Assembly: GCA_030252795.1 (NCBI GenBank)
Contig: CP127080.1
Coordinates: 1,872,501-1,936,500, forward strand
Origin: Porticoccaceae bacterium LTM1
GTDB lineage: Bacteria; Pseudomonadota; Gammaproteobacteria; Pseudomonadales; Porticoccaceae
DNA length: 64,000 nucleotides
Reading direction: 5' to 3'
Numbering within the stretch: position 1 is the first letter of the stretch; every line of letters begins with the position of its first letter. Below the pieces are notes generated by a model. That model had not been told where the DNA came from. It did no database searches and saw nothing but the letters and a program-made list of their open reading frames with translations. A program made the translations under genes and the position numbers. Positions 34,904-45,300 of this stretch are shown here, one piece after another.

Positions 34904-34912
34904 CAACCTTCC

Positions 34913-34983
34913 GTCATCCTGAGCTTAGCGAAAGATCTCTCGGCAAGATCAGCTCCGAGATCCTTCGCTATGCTCAGGATGAC
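34913..34983. repeat. Palindromic intergenic repeat, complete copy 4
   Basis: Left arm 34913-34939 (GTCATCCTGAGCTTAGCGAA, then AGATCTC) and right arm 34957-34983, almost exact complements, with a 17-base loop. It fills nearly the whole space between ubiG and mupP and would form a long stem in the transcript. Confidence 0.8.
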
Positions 34984-35001
34984 ACTAGAGAGACACTACC
35001 A

Positions 35002-35661
35002 ATGCCTGCATTAAAAGCTGTACTTTTTGATCTGGATGGCACCCTGCTGGATACTGCGCTCGATTTTACCGATGTTGTAAATCGCCTGCTCAGCCAGGAA
35101 GCCAGACCTGCAATGAGTTACCAGCAAGTGCGTGGCTCTGTCACCCACGGCTCGCGAGGCCTGATTGAAACTGCCTTTAATTTGCCTGTCGATCACCCGG
35201 ATTTTGAACGACTGCGCCAACAATTACTGGATGATTACCTGCAGTGCCTGACCAACAAGACCCGGTTATTTGAGGGTCTGGATGATGTACTTAAACTGCT
35301 GGCAGAACGCAATATTGCCTGGGGCATTGTTACAAACAAACCCGAGCTCTACACCACACCAATTCTCGAAGGATTAGCGCTGACCCCGATGACGGCGATA
35401 TGTCCGGATCATGTCAGCCAGACAAAACCTCACCCCGAATCAATTGAGTTAGCCTGTCGGCAAATTGGCTGCCAACCTGTTGAGTCTGTTGTCATTGGTG
35501 ACCATCTTCGCGATATCCAGGCTGGAAAAAATGCTGGCGCAAAAACGATTGCCGCCGCTTACGGCTATCTGCACGCCGATGAACGCGCTGAAGACTGGCA
35601 GGCCGATTTTATCGCCCACGACTCCCGCGATTTGAAAAAAATTCTGGAAAACATGCTATGA
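35002..35661 (+). CDS. mupP: N-acetylmuramic acid 6-phosphate phosphatase MupP (HAD family)
   Basis: 219 residues. HAD motifs are I: FDLDGTLLDTA, II: VTNKPE, III: KPHPESI, IV: VIGDHLRDIQAG. By sequence alone it could be called phosphoglycolate phosphatase; the gene order ubiG-mupP-yciK is that of Pseudomonas MupP, which removes phosphate from MurNAc-6-P in peptidoglycan recycling. Its stop overlaps the yciK start by four bases. Confidence 0.88.
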   Translation: MPALKAVLFDLDGTLLDTALDFTDVVNRLLSQEARPAMSYQQVRGSVTHGSRGLIETAFNLPVDHPDFERLRQQLLDDYLQCLTNKTRLFEGLDDVLKLLAERNIAWGIVTNKPELYTTPILEGLALTPMTAICPDHVSQTKPHPESIELACRQIGCQPVESVVIGDHLRDIQAGKNAGAKTIAAAYGYLHADERAEDWQADFIAHDSRDLKKILENML

Positions 35662-36413
35662 ACCCAAGAGATTATCAGGCACCGGCCAACTGCCTGGAAA
35701 ACCGTATTATTGCAGTAACTGGTGCCGGAGCCGGCATTGGTCGACAGGCAGCATTAACCTTTGCTGCTCACGGCGCAGAAGTGGTTTTGATTGGTCGAAC
35801 TGTTCCCAAGCTGGAGCAGGTTTACGACGAAATTGTCGCCGCTGGCGGCAAGCAACCCGCCATCTACCCAATAGATCTGGAAGGGGCAAATGAGGATCAA
35901 TACATCGAAATGGCGGACGCTTTGAACGCTGAATTTGGTCATCTGGATGGATTGCTGCACAACGCCGGGCAATTGGGACAGCGTACGCCAATTGCCAATT
36001 TTACGCTCAACAGCTGGAATAAAGTGATGCAGGTAAATGTCACCGCACAATTCCTGATTACCAAAGCCCTCTTGCCGCTACTGGAACAATCCAAAGATGC
36101 TTCTATCGTTTTTACCAGTTCCGGTGTTGGCCGAAAAGGGCGCGCCTATTGGGGCGCTTATTCTGTATCCAAATTTGCTACTGAAGGCTTTGCACAGGTG
36201 TTGGCCGATGAACTGGAAGGCACCAGTCGTATTCGCGTGAACTGCATCAATCCGGGAGCAACACGCACTGCGATGCGCGCAGCCGCCTATCCCGCAGAAG
36301 ATCCAGCCACCCTTCCCACCCCTGCCGACATCATGCCGACTTATCTCTACCTGATGGGGCCGGACAGCAAGGGAATTTCCGGGGAAAGTTTTGATGCCCA
36401 GGTAAAAAAATAA
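35658..36413 (+). CDS. yciK: YciK-family short-chain dehydrogenase
   Basis: 251 residues. SDR fold with the cofactor loop VTGAGAGIGRQAAL, NAGQLG, and the catalytic YSVSK (Tyr and Lys) after SSGVGRKGRAYWGA. YciK homologues are conserved in gammaproteobacteria, and their substrate is not established. Translationally coupled to mupP and ended by a strong terminator. Confidence 0.92.
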   Translation: MNPRDYQAPANCLENRIIAVTGAGAGIGRQAALTFAAHGAEVVLIGRTVPKLEQVYDEIVAAGGKQPAIYPIDLEGANEDQYIEMADALNAEFGHLDGLLHNAGQLGQRTPIANFTLNSWNKVMQVNVTAQFLITKALLPLLEQSKDASIVFTSSGVGRKGRAYWGAYSVSKFATEGFAQVLADELEGTSRIRVNCINPGATRTAMRAAAYPAEDPATLPTPADIMPTYLYLMGPDSKGISGESFDAQVKK

Positions 36414-36438
36414 GGCCCCAAATGGAGCCTTATTTTTT
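36404..36438. terminator. Bidirectional terminator between yciK and a TonB receptor
   Basis: AAAATAAGGC pairs with GCCTTATTTT around a ten-base loop, with seven A on the left and six T on the right. It can therefore end the yciK transcript and, on the other strand, the receptor transcript. The left A-run includes the yciK stop region. Confidence 0.85.
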
Positions 36439-36476
36439 GTCATAAATACAATCTTATAATTTGATTAAACCAGGAT

Positions 36477-38831
36477 TTAAAAATTGTATTTTGCCTGAAT
36501 AGCCACGCTACGATCGCGGTTAATAAAGGCATAATAGGCGTTACCAAACCCACTGGTCAGCAGTGATGCCAACGGTGCATCTCCACCGTAGTTGACCACA
36601 TCCTGATTGGTGAGGTTTTTACCTACCAGCGCCAACTCCCATTTTCCATCATTGGGCGCCAGACTGATACGGGCATTTACCTCGGTGTAACTGTCTTGCT
36701 CAGTGCGCGGATCCAGAGTCGGGTTCCACAGATAGTCATCCACGTAGAGAAGATCCAGCGAGCTGTGCAGTCCATATTGCTCGCCTATTGGCATGCGGTG
36801 GTCAGCTACCAGTGTCCAGCGCCACTCAGGCGTGTATTCTTTTCGCTCGCCACTTACATCACAAAGTCGGTCACCATCCAGATCCGGTTGTCCGAAGTAG
36901 CACTGACTGTTTGGGAATTTATCGTACTCAAAATCGAGATAGGAAAGCGATCCGGCAAAGGAGAGCTGATTGGTAGCCTGCCAGCGACTCTCGACTTCAA
37001 AGCCTTTGATGCTGGCCTCCGCTGCGTTAGTGACGTTAAACCCGAGAATGCCATCAAACTGCGAGACTTGCAGGTCTTTGTAATCGGTAAAAAAGGCAGC
37101 AACATTCAGTTCAGCTGAGCCATCGAGAAGCAAAAACTTTCCACCCAACTCGAGATTAGTAGCTTCTTCTTCATCAAACTCAAAAGTACCCACTAGAGAC
37201 GGTGAAGTTCCCAGTGCTACATAAGCCGGGTCCGGATGGGCATTGGAGCGTACATCAAAGCCACCGGATTTAAAGCCTTTGGTCCAGGTGCTATACAGCA
37301 TCGCATCATCAGTGACATCCCACTGCATTGTCACTAGCGGCGTAAAGGCATTTTCATCACGTGAATCACGAATAGTGTCGTATGCCTCGATGTTTACCAC
37401 ACTGATAACTGCGTTCAAGAAAGGGTTAGATGCCCCCTGCTCATTGCCTGATGCATCAAAGTGCGACTGACGACGGGATGCATCTTTCTGCTCACTGGTA
37501 AAACGCCCCCCCAGAGTAAGGCGCCAATCATCATTGATATGCCAGGTTCCCTGGAAGTACGCCGCCCAAAGATCAGAGTCCTGGGTAAATATGCGCTCTG
37601 AAGATAAGCCCACCAGAGCAGATGCCGGTGTAGCAACCAGAATACTGTCTGTTGGTACCAGCAAGCGATCCATAAAATCCAATTCGCTACTCTGGTAAAA
37701 TAGCCCGCCCACATAATCAAATACCCCTCCCACAGGAGAGGTCAGGCGTAACTCATGGCTGACCTGTTCAAAATCTTCCGAGCCATCGGCAATAAAAATT
37801 TTCGCGCCGGTAAAGTCACAGTCACACAACTCGGTATGATCATACTCAACCAAACCAGAAATCCAGCTAAGCGTATGCTCGCCAAGTTGATATTTAAGCT
37901 CTACCGTTAAATTATCAACGGTATCCCGGCTGTTATCGCCATTGGAATCACGAACCCTATCCAGATTGCCATCCACCGGATCACGCCCAAGTACTCCCTG
38001 AATTGTATTCAAAACAGTCAGGTAGTCAGGACCACCGGGCAGTGCAACACTGTTAAACATTTCGATATTGCGACCATCAACATCAAATTCAGTGCGCTCG
38101 GCTTTTGCGAACAACAACCAATTCTCACTGATATCCCACTCGATAGATCCACGAATGACGCGTTCGTCTTCTTGTTTTTCATCGCGTCCCAAAGTGGTAT
38201 TTTCAACGTAACCTTCCATGGAACGATCCAGCACTGCCAAGCGACCACGAACGCTGTCTGACAACGGTCCGGAAAGCACCAGGCGGAGATCCTGTTCATC
38301 ATCTCCCGGCTCATATAATGCGGTAATACTGCCTTCAAATTCACTGGTCGGACGTGCGGTATTCAAACTGACCGCGCCGGCAATACTGTTTTTACCAAAC
38401 AGTGTTCCCTGTGGTCCGCGCAACACTTCAATTTGCGACAAGTCGAGGAATGGAATGCGGCTTAATTGAGCACGGCCGTAATAAATACCATCAACATATT
38501 GCCCCACCGACTGTTCAAAACCCGGGTTAATACCGGAACTGATTCCGCGAACGGTCAATGTCGAACCAATACCGGTTTGGTTCATGCTGAAATTGGGAAT
38601 GTAGGTAGTCAGGGTTTCAAGATCATTAATCTGTGCATTATCGAGTTTCTCACCCGATACGTTACTTACTGAGATAGGTACATCCCTTAGACTTTGAGGG
38701 CGTTTCTGGGCAACGGTGATAATTTCCTCCAGCTCAGTGCCTTCTGCAAGAACTGGAAACGCTGAAGCCGATATAACCGAGGCAATCGACAGAGACAGCA
38801 ATCGACGAGGAATGACCTTGAATTTTTGCAC
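36477..38831 (-). CDS. TonB-dependent outer-membrane receptor
   Basis: 784 residues. A signal peptide (about 1-29, ending PVLAE) is followed by a TonB-box-like EEIITVAQ, a plug domain (about 45-160: VPISVSNVSGEKL, LTVRGISSG, VEVLRGPQGTLFGKNSIAG-type motif) and a 22-strand barrel ending in aromatic YNF. The plug type with RGPQGTLFG is common in marine and sphingomonad receptors of unknown substrates. No transport or enzyme gene is next to it, so the ligand cannot be named. It stands alone between yciK and rluB. Confidence 0.92.
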   Translation of the reverse strand: MQKFKVIPRRLLSLSIASVISASAFPVLAEGTELEEIITVAQKRPQSLRDVPISVSNVSGEKLDNAQINDLETLTTYIPNFSMNQTGIGSTLTVRGISSGINPGFEQSVGQYVDGIYYGRAQLSRIPFLDLSQIEVLRGPQGTLFGKNSIAGAVSLNTARPTSEFEGSITALYEPGDDEQDLRLVLSGPLSDSVRGRLAVLDRSMEGYVENTTLGRDEKQEDERVIRGSIEWDISENWLLFAKAERTEFDVDGRNIEMFNSVALPGGPDYLTVLNTIQGVLGRDPVDGNLDRVRDSNGDNSRDTVDNLTVELKYQLGEHTLSWISGLVEYDHTELCDCDFTGAKIFIADGSEDFEQVSHELRLTSPVGGVFDYVGGLFYQSSELDFMDRLLVPTDSILVATPASALVGLSSERIFTQDSDLWAAYFQGTWHINDDWRLTLGGRFTSEQKDASRRQSHFDASGNEQGASNPFLNAVISVVNIEAYDTIRDSRDENAFTPLVTMQWDVTDDAMLYSTWTKGFKSGGFDVRSNAHPDPAYVALGTSPSLVGTFEFDEEEATNLELGGKFLLLDGSAELNVAAFFTDYKDLQVSQFDGILGFNVTNAAEASIKGFEVESRWQATNQLSFAGSLSYLDFEYDKFPNSQCYFGQPDLDGDRLCDVSGERKEYTPEWRWTLVADHRMPIGEQYGLHSSLDLLYVDDYLWNPTLDPRTEQDSYTEVNARISLAPNDGKWELALVGKNLTNQDVVNYGGDAPLASLLTSGFGNAYYAFINRDRSVAIQAKYNF

Positions 38832-39039
38832 TTAAACTACCCTCTTTATATTTTTTAGTAATTTTAGAGGACAATTACACCACCGGCAAACACTGTATTA
38901 CCGATAGATTCCAAGGATTATCAGGAATGTTGCCAGCACAAAGCTAAATAAATAGAAAATGCAAAGCAGGTAGAAATATTGTTTTGAAGCGGTGTTCAGG
39001 CAACAAGGTTTTTACTGCCTGAACACGCTATTTGAAAAA

Positions 39040-39858
39040 TCAGGAACGCCCGCGAGAACGCAGTCGGCTCTCCTTACGCTCCCGCTCAACACGCTCTTCT
39101 TTGGTTGGATTACCGAGGTTGACCGGTTTAATGCCAGCCTGCTGGCAAAGCACCTTGATGTCTCTCGGTTCCAGGTCGATCCACTGCCCCTCACGCAGAA
39201 AAGACGGGAAGAAAATCGGCCCGAATCTAACCCGCTTCAGTCGGTTGACCTCCACGCCCTGGGACTCCCAAAGACGACGCACTTCACGGTTGCGCCCTTC
39301 CATCAAGGCAACAGTAAACCAACGGTTTGTACCACTCTCCTCGCCAGGCACAATGTCAGTAAACTTCGCCATGCCGTCTTCCAGCAAAACACCTTCTTTA
39401 AGGCGTTTCAGCATGGCTTCGTCGACCTCACCATGAACACGAACCAGATATTCACGGTCAATATTGGAGCTGGGGTGCATCAGCTTGTTGGCCAATTCAC
39501 CATCATTGGTAAACAGCAACATTCCACTGGTATTAATATCCAGACGCCCCACCGATACCCAGCGTTCGCCTTTTAGCACCGGCAAACGTTCAAATACTGT
39601 CGGTCTGCCCTGAGGATCAGAGCGGGTACAAATTTCACCAGTTGGCTTGTTGTACAAAAGCACCCTGGTGCGGGTACGCTGCGCCGGGCGATTCAGCGGC
39701 CGGCCATCTACCTGGATACTGTCCTCCGGACCAACCCGATCCCCAAGCTTTGCCACCTGGCCATTTACTTTGATACGACCATCGGTAATCCACTGCTCCA
39801 TACCACGGCGGGAACCGAGTCCGGCAGCAGCCAATACTTTCTGTAATTTTTCAGACAT
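39040..39858 (-). CDS. rluB: 23S rRNA pseudouridine(2605) synthase RluB
   Basis: 272 residues. S4 RNA-binding domain (1-60: EKLQKVLAAAGLGSRRGMEQWI) and RsuA-type catalytic domain with catalytic Asp in VGRLDINTSGMLLFTNDGEL, then a basic Arg-rich tail. The ATG shares a base with the scpB stop, so it is the last gene of scpA-scpB-rluB. The 208-base gap upstream of the TonB receptor holds no gene. Confidence 0.94.
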   Translation of the reverse strand: MSEKLQKVLAAAGLGSRRGMEQWITDGRIKVNGQVAKLGDRVGPEDSIQVDGRPLNRPAQRTRTRVLLYNKPTGEICTRSDPQGRPTVFERLPVLKGERWVSVGRLDINTSGMLLFTNDGELANKLMHPSSNIDREYLVRVHGEVDEAMLKRLKEGVLLEDGMAKFTDIVPGEESGTNRWFTVALMEGRNREVRRLWESQGVEVNRLKRVRFGPIFFPSFLREGQWIDLEPRDIKVLCQQAGIKPVNLGNPTKEERVERERKESRLRSRGRS

Positions 39859-40667
39859 CAGCGCGGCTCCGTCCAGTCTTCAGATTCATCCTGAGATTCG
39901 CGGCTCTCCACTTGTGGAGTTTCTTCCGGGAATTCAGCTTCCATATCTTCTTCGTCAGCTTCTACCAGCAGGGAAGCCTGCTCTTCACTTACATCACCTT
40001 CATCAACCCCGGTGTCCGCCGAACCTTCTTCAACCACAACCTCTTCATCTTCATCAACCGATTGCTGTTGATCTGTGATCTCAGTGGCCTCTGCAGAATC
40101 ATCACCTATATCCAGCTCCATCTCCGGATCAATCTCATCGATATCACGCAGCTCACCCAGGGGCGGCAATTCATCAAGGCTTGAAAGGTTGAAATAATCC
40201 AAAAATTGACGGGTCGTTGCGTAAAGAGATGGGCGCCCCGGTACATCGCGATGACCAACTACACGAACCCACTCCCGCTCAAGCAGCGTTTTGATAATTT
40301 GCGAACTGACGGATACACCACGAATCTCTTCGATATCACCACGGGTAATAGGCTGGCGATAGGCGATCAATGACAGGGTCTCCAGTACTGCCCGCGAATA
40401 CCTCTGGGGCTTCTCTTCCCAAAGACGATTAATCCATTGGGAAAGCTCCTGGCGTACCTGAAAACGGTAGCCACTGCCTACCTTTTTCAATTCAAAACCA
40501 CGTCCTGCGCAATCAACAGCAACTTCTTCCAGTGCCTGACGAATGTCATCTTTTTCAGGGCACTGATCCTCTTCAAATAGCGCCTCTATGTGCTGTATAT
40601 CCAGTGGCCGACCAGCTGCCAACAAGGCACCCTCGACAATTTGTTTAAGTTGATTCAGGTCTGTCAT
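39858..40667 (-). CDS. scpB: Segregation and condensation protein B
   Basis: 269 residues. Two winged-helix domains (about 1-165: LKQIVEGALLAAGRPLDI, QRYSRAVLETLSLIAYRQPITRGDIEEIRGV) are followed by a long acidic tail (about 175-269, rich in Asp/Glu), longer than in Bacillus ScpB. It binds ScpA and the SMC ATPase in the condensin complex; the probable smc end at 63980-64000 suggests the same genome encodes SMC. ATGA overlap with scpA. Confidence 0.93.
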   Translation of the reverse strand: MTDLNQLKQIVEGALLAAGRPLDIQHIEALFEEDQCPEKDDIRQALEEVAVDCAGRGFELKKVGSGYRFQVRQELSQWINRLWEEKPQRYSRAVLETLSLIAYRQPITRGDIEEIRGVSVSSQIIKTLLEREWVRVVGHRDVPGRPSLYATTRQFLDYFNLSSLDELPPLGELRDIDEIDPEMELDIGDDSAEATEITDQQQSVDEDEEVVVEEGSADTGVDEGDVSEEQASLLVEADEEDMEAEFPEETPQVESRESQDESEDWTEPR

Positions 40668-41545
40668 ATTGTTTCCGCTTCTGAGCCGTCACGCGCCTTG
40701 ACGTGTATCGGGCCAAATATTTCTGTCTGAACGATTTCCACCAGGGACTCTTTAATCAATTCCATCACGGCCAGGAAGGTGGTCACCACACCCAGCTTGC
40801 CCTCTGTGGCAGTAAACAAGCTAACAAAAGGTACAAACTGACGTCCTTTAAGCTTCTCCAGAACCTGGGTCATTCGCTCGCGCGTGGAAAGCTTTTCACG
40901 CTGAACCTGGTGGCTTTCAAACATTTCCGCACGCCGCAGCACATCAGAAAGCGCCAACAGCAGTTCCTTCATGCTCACTTCCGGGTGGGGACGTTGATGA
41001 TTACGATCCGGCTCTTTGGCACTGGCCACAAATATATCGCGACCTACGCGAGGCAACTCGTCCACCTCTTCCGCAGCGCGTTTGAAGCGTTCGTACTCCT
41101 GCAAGCGTCGAATCAACTCAGCGCGCGGGTCTTCCTCATCTTCAATCTCTTCCTGACGGGGCAGTAACATGCGCGATTTGATCTCTGCCAACATCGCCGC
41201 CATCAGCAGGTATTCAGCAGCTAGCTCAAACTGCATGGCCTCCATCATCTCGACGTAGTTCATGTACTGTCGAGTAATTTCCGCAACGTTAATCTCAAGG
41301 ATGTCGAGGTTCTGGCGCTTGATGAGGTATAACAGCAGGTCAAGCGGTCCCTCAAAGGCCTCAAGAAACACTTCCAGTGCTTCAGGGGGAATGTACAGGT
41401 CTTTAGGGAGCTCAGTAATGGCCTTGCCGTGCACCATAGCAAACGGCATTTCCCCTTGGCTGGGGCGTTCAGGCGTAGACTCTTCGGCCTGTTCTGGCTC
41501 GGCAACCGCAATCTCTTCGGTCTGCTCTGCGGATATATCTGTCAC
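40664..41545 (-). CDS. scpA: Segregation and condensation protein A
   Basis: 293 residues from a GTG at 41545 with GGGG upstream. The kleisin sequence is clear: FEGPLDLLLYLIKRQNLDIL, AAEYLLMAAMLAEIKSRMLLP, and the C-terminal winged helix (VTTFLAVMELIKESLVEIVQTE). The N-terminus (1-45) is Glu/Gln-rich and disordered. It bridges the SMC heads. First of the scpA-scpB-rluB operon. Confidence 0.94.
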   Translation of the reverse strand: MTDISAEQTEEIAVAEPEQAEESTPERPSQGEMPFAMVHGKAITELPKDLYIPPEALEVFLEAFEGPLDLLLYLIKRQNLDILEINVAEITRQYMNYVEMMEAMQFELAAEYLLMAAMLAEIKSRMLLPRQEEIEDEEDPRAELIRRLQEYERFKRAAEEVDELPRVGRDIFVASAKEPDRNHQRPHPEVSMKELLLALSDVLRRAEMFESHQVQREKLSTRERMTQVLEKLKGRQFVPFVSLFTATEGKLGVVTTFLAVMELIKESLVEIVQTEIFGPIHVKARDGSEAETI

Positions 41546-41639
41546 TACTAACCCCGTCGGCCTGTTCTATAAACGGATGATTATACTGGCATTGGGGGTA
41601 TGTGCCTATCGACATCGCCCACTGTATAGAGGCGCGTGG

Positions 41640-42263
41640 TCACGCTTCAAAGTCGCTGACATCACCCATGCCAACCCTGAGGATTTCAGGCAACTCCCCG
41701 GTCAGATCCAGCACCGATGTAGGCTCAAGACCGCAATAGCCACCGTCTATCACAAGATCAATTCTGGACTGTAGGGAGTCGCGAATATCATAAGGGTCGG
41801 TTAACGGGTACTCGTCGCCTGGCATGTGCAGGGTGACAGACATCATCGGCTCACCCAACTCTTCCAGCAGGGCCAAAGTTATTGGGTTATCAGGGACGCG
41901 CAGCCCAATCGTCTTCCTTTTCGGGTGCATCAGCCTGCGAGGCACTTCAGACGTCCCTTCCAATACAAAGGTATAAGGACCTGGTGTGTGACTCTTCAAC
42001 ATTCGATAGACCACATTATCCACCCTGGCATAAGTAGCCAGCTCGGAAAGGTCGCGACACATCAATGTGAAATTATGCTTTTTTTCCAATTGTCGAATAG
42101 TGCGAATGCGATCAAGAGCCGACTTGTCACCAATGTGGCAGCCAAGTGCATAAGCAGAATCGGTTGGGTAAGCGATTACCCCGCCTTTGTGGACAACCTC
42201 AACTGCCTGACGAATCAAACGCTGTTGGGGGTTATCCGGGTGAATGGTCAAAATCTGAGTCAT
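41640..42263 (-). CDS. yciO: YciO-family threonylcarbamoyladenylate synthase-like protein
   Basis: 207 residues. The YrdC-like domain has GGVIAYPTDSAYALGCHIGD, KKHNFTLMCRDLSELA, the RVPDNPI motif and a C-terminal STVLDLTGE-like SVLDLTGELPEILRVG. The family resembles TsaC, which makes L-threonylcarbamoyl-AMP for tRNA t6A, but YciO proteins are a distinct group whose role is less certain. It is upstream of scpA on the same strand. Confidence 0.88.
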   Translation of the reverse strand: MTQILTIHPDNPQQRLIRQAVEVVHKGGVIAYPTDSAYALGCHIGDKSALDRIRTIRQLEKKHNFTLMCRDLSELATYARVDNVVYRMLKSHTPGPYTFVLEGTSEVPRRLMHPKRKTIGLRVPDNPITLALLEELGEPMMSVTLHMPGDEYPLTDPYDIRDSLQSRIDLVIDGGYCGLEPTSVLDLTGELPEILRVGMGDVSDFEA

Positions 42264-42351
42264 TTAAATGCCTGAATGAACGCCTATATTGATAGAGACT
42301 ATTCAGTAATACCGAAGATTAATCAACCTCCTAACCCCCGATAAAACTGAT

Positions 42352-45300
42352 CTAGGAATCTATCTGTTCAGCCCCTTCCATGATTTTTAGGAAGCTCTCT
42401 TCAAATTCATCAGGGGGAATCGCCTGGCTAAACAGGAATCCCTGAAGCATATCGCACCCGAGCTCTGTCAAAATGGTGCGCTGCATCTCTGTTTCTACGC
42501 CTTCTGCCACCGTTTGCAAACCAAGATTTTTAGCAAGGCCAACTATACCGGCAACAATCGCCTGGCTGTCCTCATCGCCGTCCAGATCGTGAACAAATAT
42601 TTGATCCAGTTTGAGAACATCTACAGGCAAGTGCTTCAGGTAATTCAGGGATGAGTATCCACTCCCAAAATCATCAATAGCAAGAGTAACACCCATTTCT
42701 TTGATGCGCCCCAGATCCTCAATGATTCGATCATGGTGCTCCAGCAGCATACTCTCAGTGATTTCGATCTCTAATAATTCCGGTGGAATATTATATTCCC
42801 GAATCAGGTTATTCAGCCTGTGTACCAAACCTTCCGCTTGCAACTCACGTCCTGAGAAATTCACAGCTAACCTGAATCGATAACCCAGCTTCACCCATTC
42901 ACTGAGTTGACGGCATGCTTCCCGCAGCACCCAATTCCCCAGATCATTAATTAAACCGGACTCTTCTGCCATCGGAATAAATTTACCTGGATACAACAGA
43001 CCTCGTTCCGGATGCTGCCATCTAATCAATGCTTCTGCAGAGACCACTTCACCGGTTTTAGGGTTAACCTGTGGCTGATAGAACAGTCGGAGCTGATTTT
43101 CTTCCAGGGCAACCCTGAGCTCACGCTCCAATTCCAATACGCTGTATATCTGGTCTTCCATTCCGTGTTCGTAGAACTGGATTCGATTACCTTTTTCCTT
43201 GGCAGTAAACATTGCCGAGTCAGCATGCTTGAGAAGTGTTCCGACATCGGTTCCATCATGGGGATAAACAGAAATACCGACACTGGTAGTAACAAACATC
43301 TTTTGCTGTAAAAACACAAAAGGTTTGCTGATACTGTCCCGAATTTTTTCTGCCACTTTAGCAGCAAGGGCCGGGCTACTCAGCCCCTCCAGCACGATAG
43401 TAAATTCATCACCACCAAGGCGAGCCACAATATCGTTTTCACGCAGACAGCGCCTGATACGCTCAGCTACAGCTTTTAACAGCAGGTCGCCCGTATCATG
43501 CCCCAAAGAGTCGTTCACAACCTTGAAACGATCCAGATCAAGGAAGAGCACTGCAACCATTTCATCATTTAAAGCAGCACGACTGATGATCACCCGCATC
43601 TGCTGCAACAGGTTGGCACGGTTAGGCAAGCCTGTTAACGGATCCTGATAAGCAAGCTTCTTCACATGTTTTTCGTTTCGACTTGCCTGCAACATGCGGG
43701 CAACTCTTTGTTGCATTACAGAAAAGTGGACCGGCTTGGGAATATAATCACTTGCTCCCGCCTTAAATGCACGGTTGATTGAGTCTTCGTCATCAAGAGC
43801 TGTGATCATCAAAATTGGCACTTCGGAGCCGTTAGGCAAATCCCTGATTTGTTGACAGGCAGTAAAGCCATCAACCTCTGGCATCATGGCATCCATTAAA
43901 ATCAGATCAGGTATCTTGCGCTGACAGATGGCAACAGCATGGACACCATTTTGAACTTCTTCGATCAGGTATTCATCGCTTTCCAACGCATTGCGCAATG
44001 CCATCCTCATGGTGCGGTCGTCGTCCGCGATCAAAATCGTGTATGTAGCGCCGGTCTGTTTGCCCATCGCTCCTTGCACTACTTGTGTCAATTCACCTTC
44101 AAGATCTTTTCTTAACCGGTCGAAAGCCTTCATTAAGTTGCTGACAATTGCCCCGACACCTTCTACTTCGCCACGGCTTCCACAATCTTCCAGTTCCTTG
44201 CTGATTCGGACAACTTCTATCGCACCAAAATTCGAAGCACTACCCTTGATCAGGTGCGCCAACTCTCTGAGTTGTTTGGCATCCTGCTCAGCAGCAGCGT
44301 ATTTAACAGACTGAAGATAAACCGGTGTATCCTCAAGAAACGCCTCAATCATTGAGTCAACGACTTCACCGACACTGCTTCGCAACTCTTCCAATATACG
44401 TTGATCAAATGTTGTTGTATTGATTACTTCATAAGTGTTTGCTACTTCATGAACAGCTTGCTGATCAGTAACCTGTTCTTCAGATGCAAACCATTTAGCA
44501 AGATTCTTTTTAAGGCTTTCAAGGCGTAGTGGCTTGGGTAGGAATCCATTCATTCCAGCCTGAAGGCAACGCTGCTCCTCTTCTTCTGAAGCATTAGCTG
44601 TCATGGCGATGATAGGCAGCAGGTGATCTTCACCCTCAAACTTTCTGATTCGCGTAGTTGCTTCGTAGCCATCCATAACCGGCATCTGGCAATCCATCAG
44701 AACCAGATCGAAAGCACCTCTCAACACATGGTTGAAGGCTTCTTCACCATTTTCGGCGATGACAACTTCACAACCAAGGCGCTCCAACATACCAATAGCG
44801 ACCTGTTGATTGGCCCTGTTATCATCTGCAACCAGAATACGTTTACTAAACGAATTGAGCGGGCGGCTTGGGGCTATATCAGTATTTGCGCTGACACTAA
44901 CACCGGCTATGGATTGTAAAATTTCAAATAATGAGCCATTCCGCAATGGCTTGGTTAGGCGAACAACATGCTCAGGATACAGAGACTGATACTCGCTCCA
45001 GGGGCTCATCAACACCAAAACATTAATCCCGGCCAAGTCCGGTTCCTGAGCAATCAATTTAACCGCATCAACTGCCTTCAGACCCTCAACATGCTCATCC
45101 AGAACAACCAGGTCAAAAGCATCATCAGATTTAGCTCTCTCCCTCAATAGTTTCATCGCCAGGAGAGAGTTATCAAGAAATTCACTTTCAACTCCCCATC
45201 GCAGCAAGTGCGAGGAGAGGTAATCCCTAACAATTTCGCTGCTGCCAACACAGAGCAGCTTCATTGCTACCACTTCTGATGGTGTGACCCTGCGTGAAAT

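Noticed and set aside
38832-39039. Possible small gene between the TonB receptor and rluB
   Set aside because: AT-rich with no frame having both a start signal and coding character.
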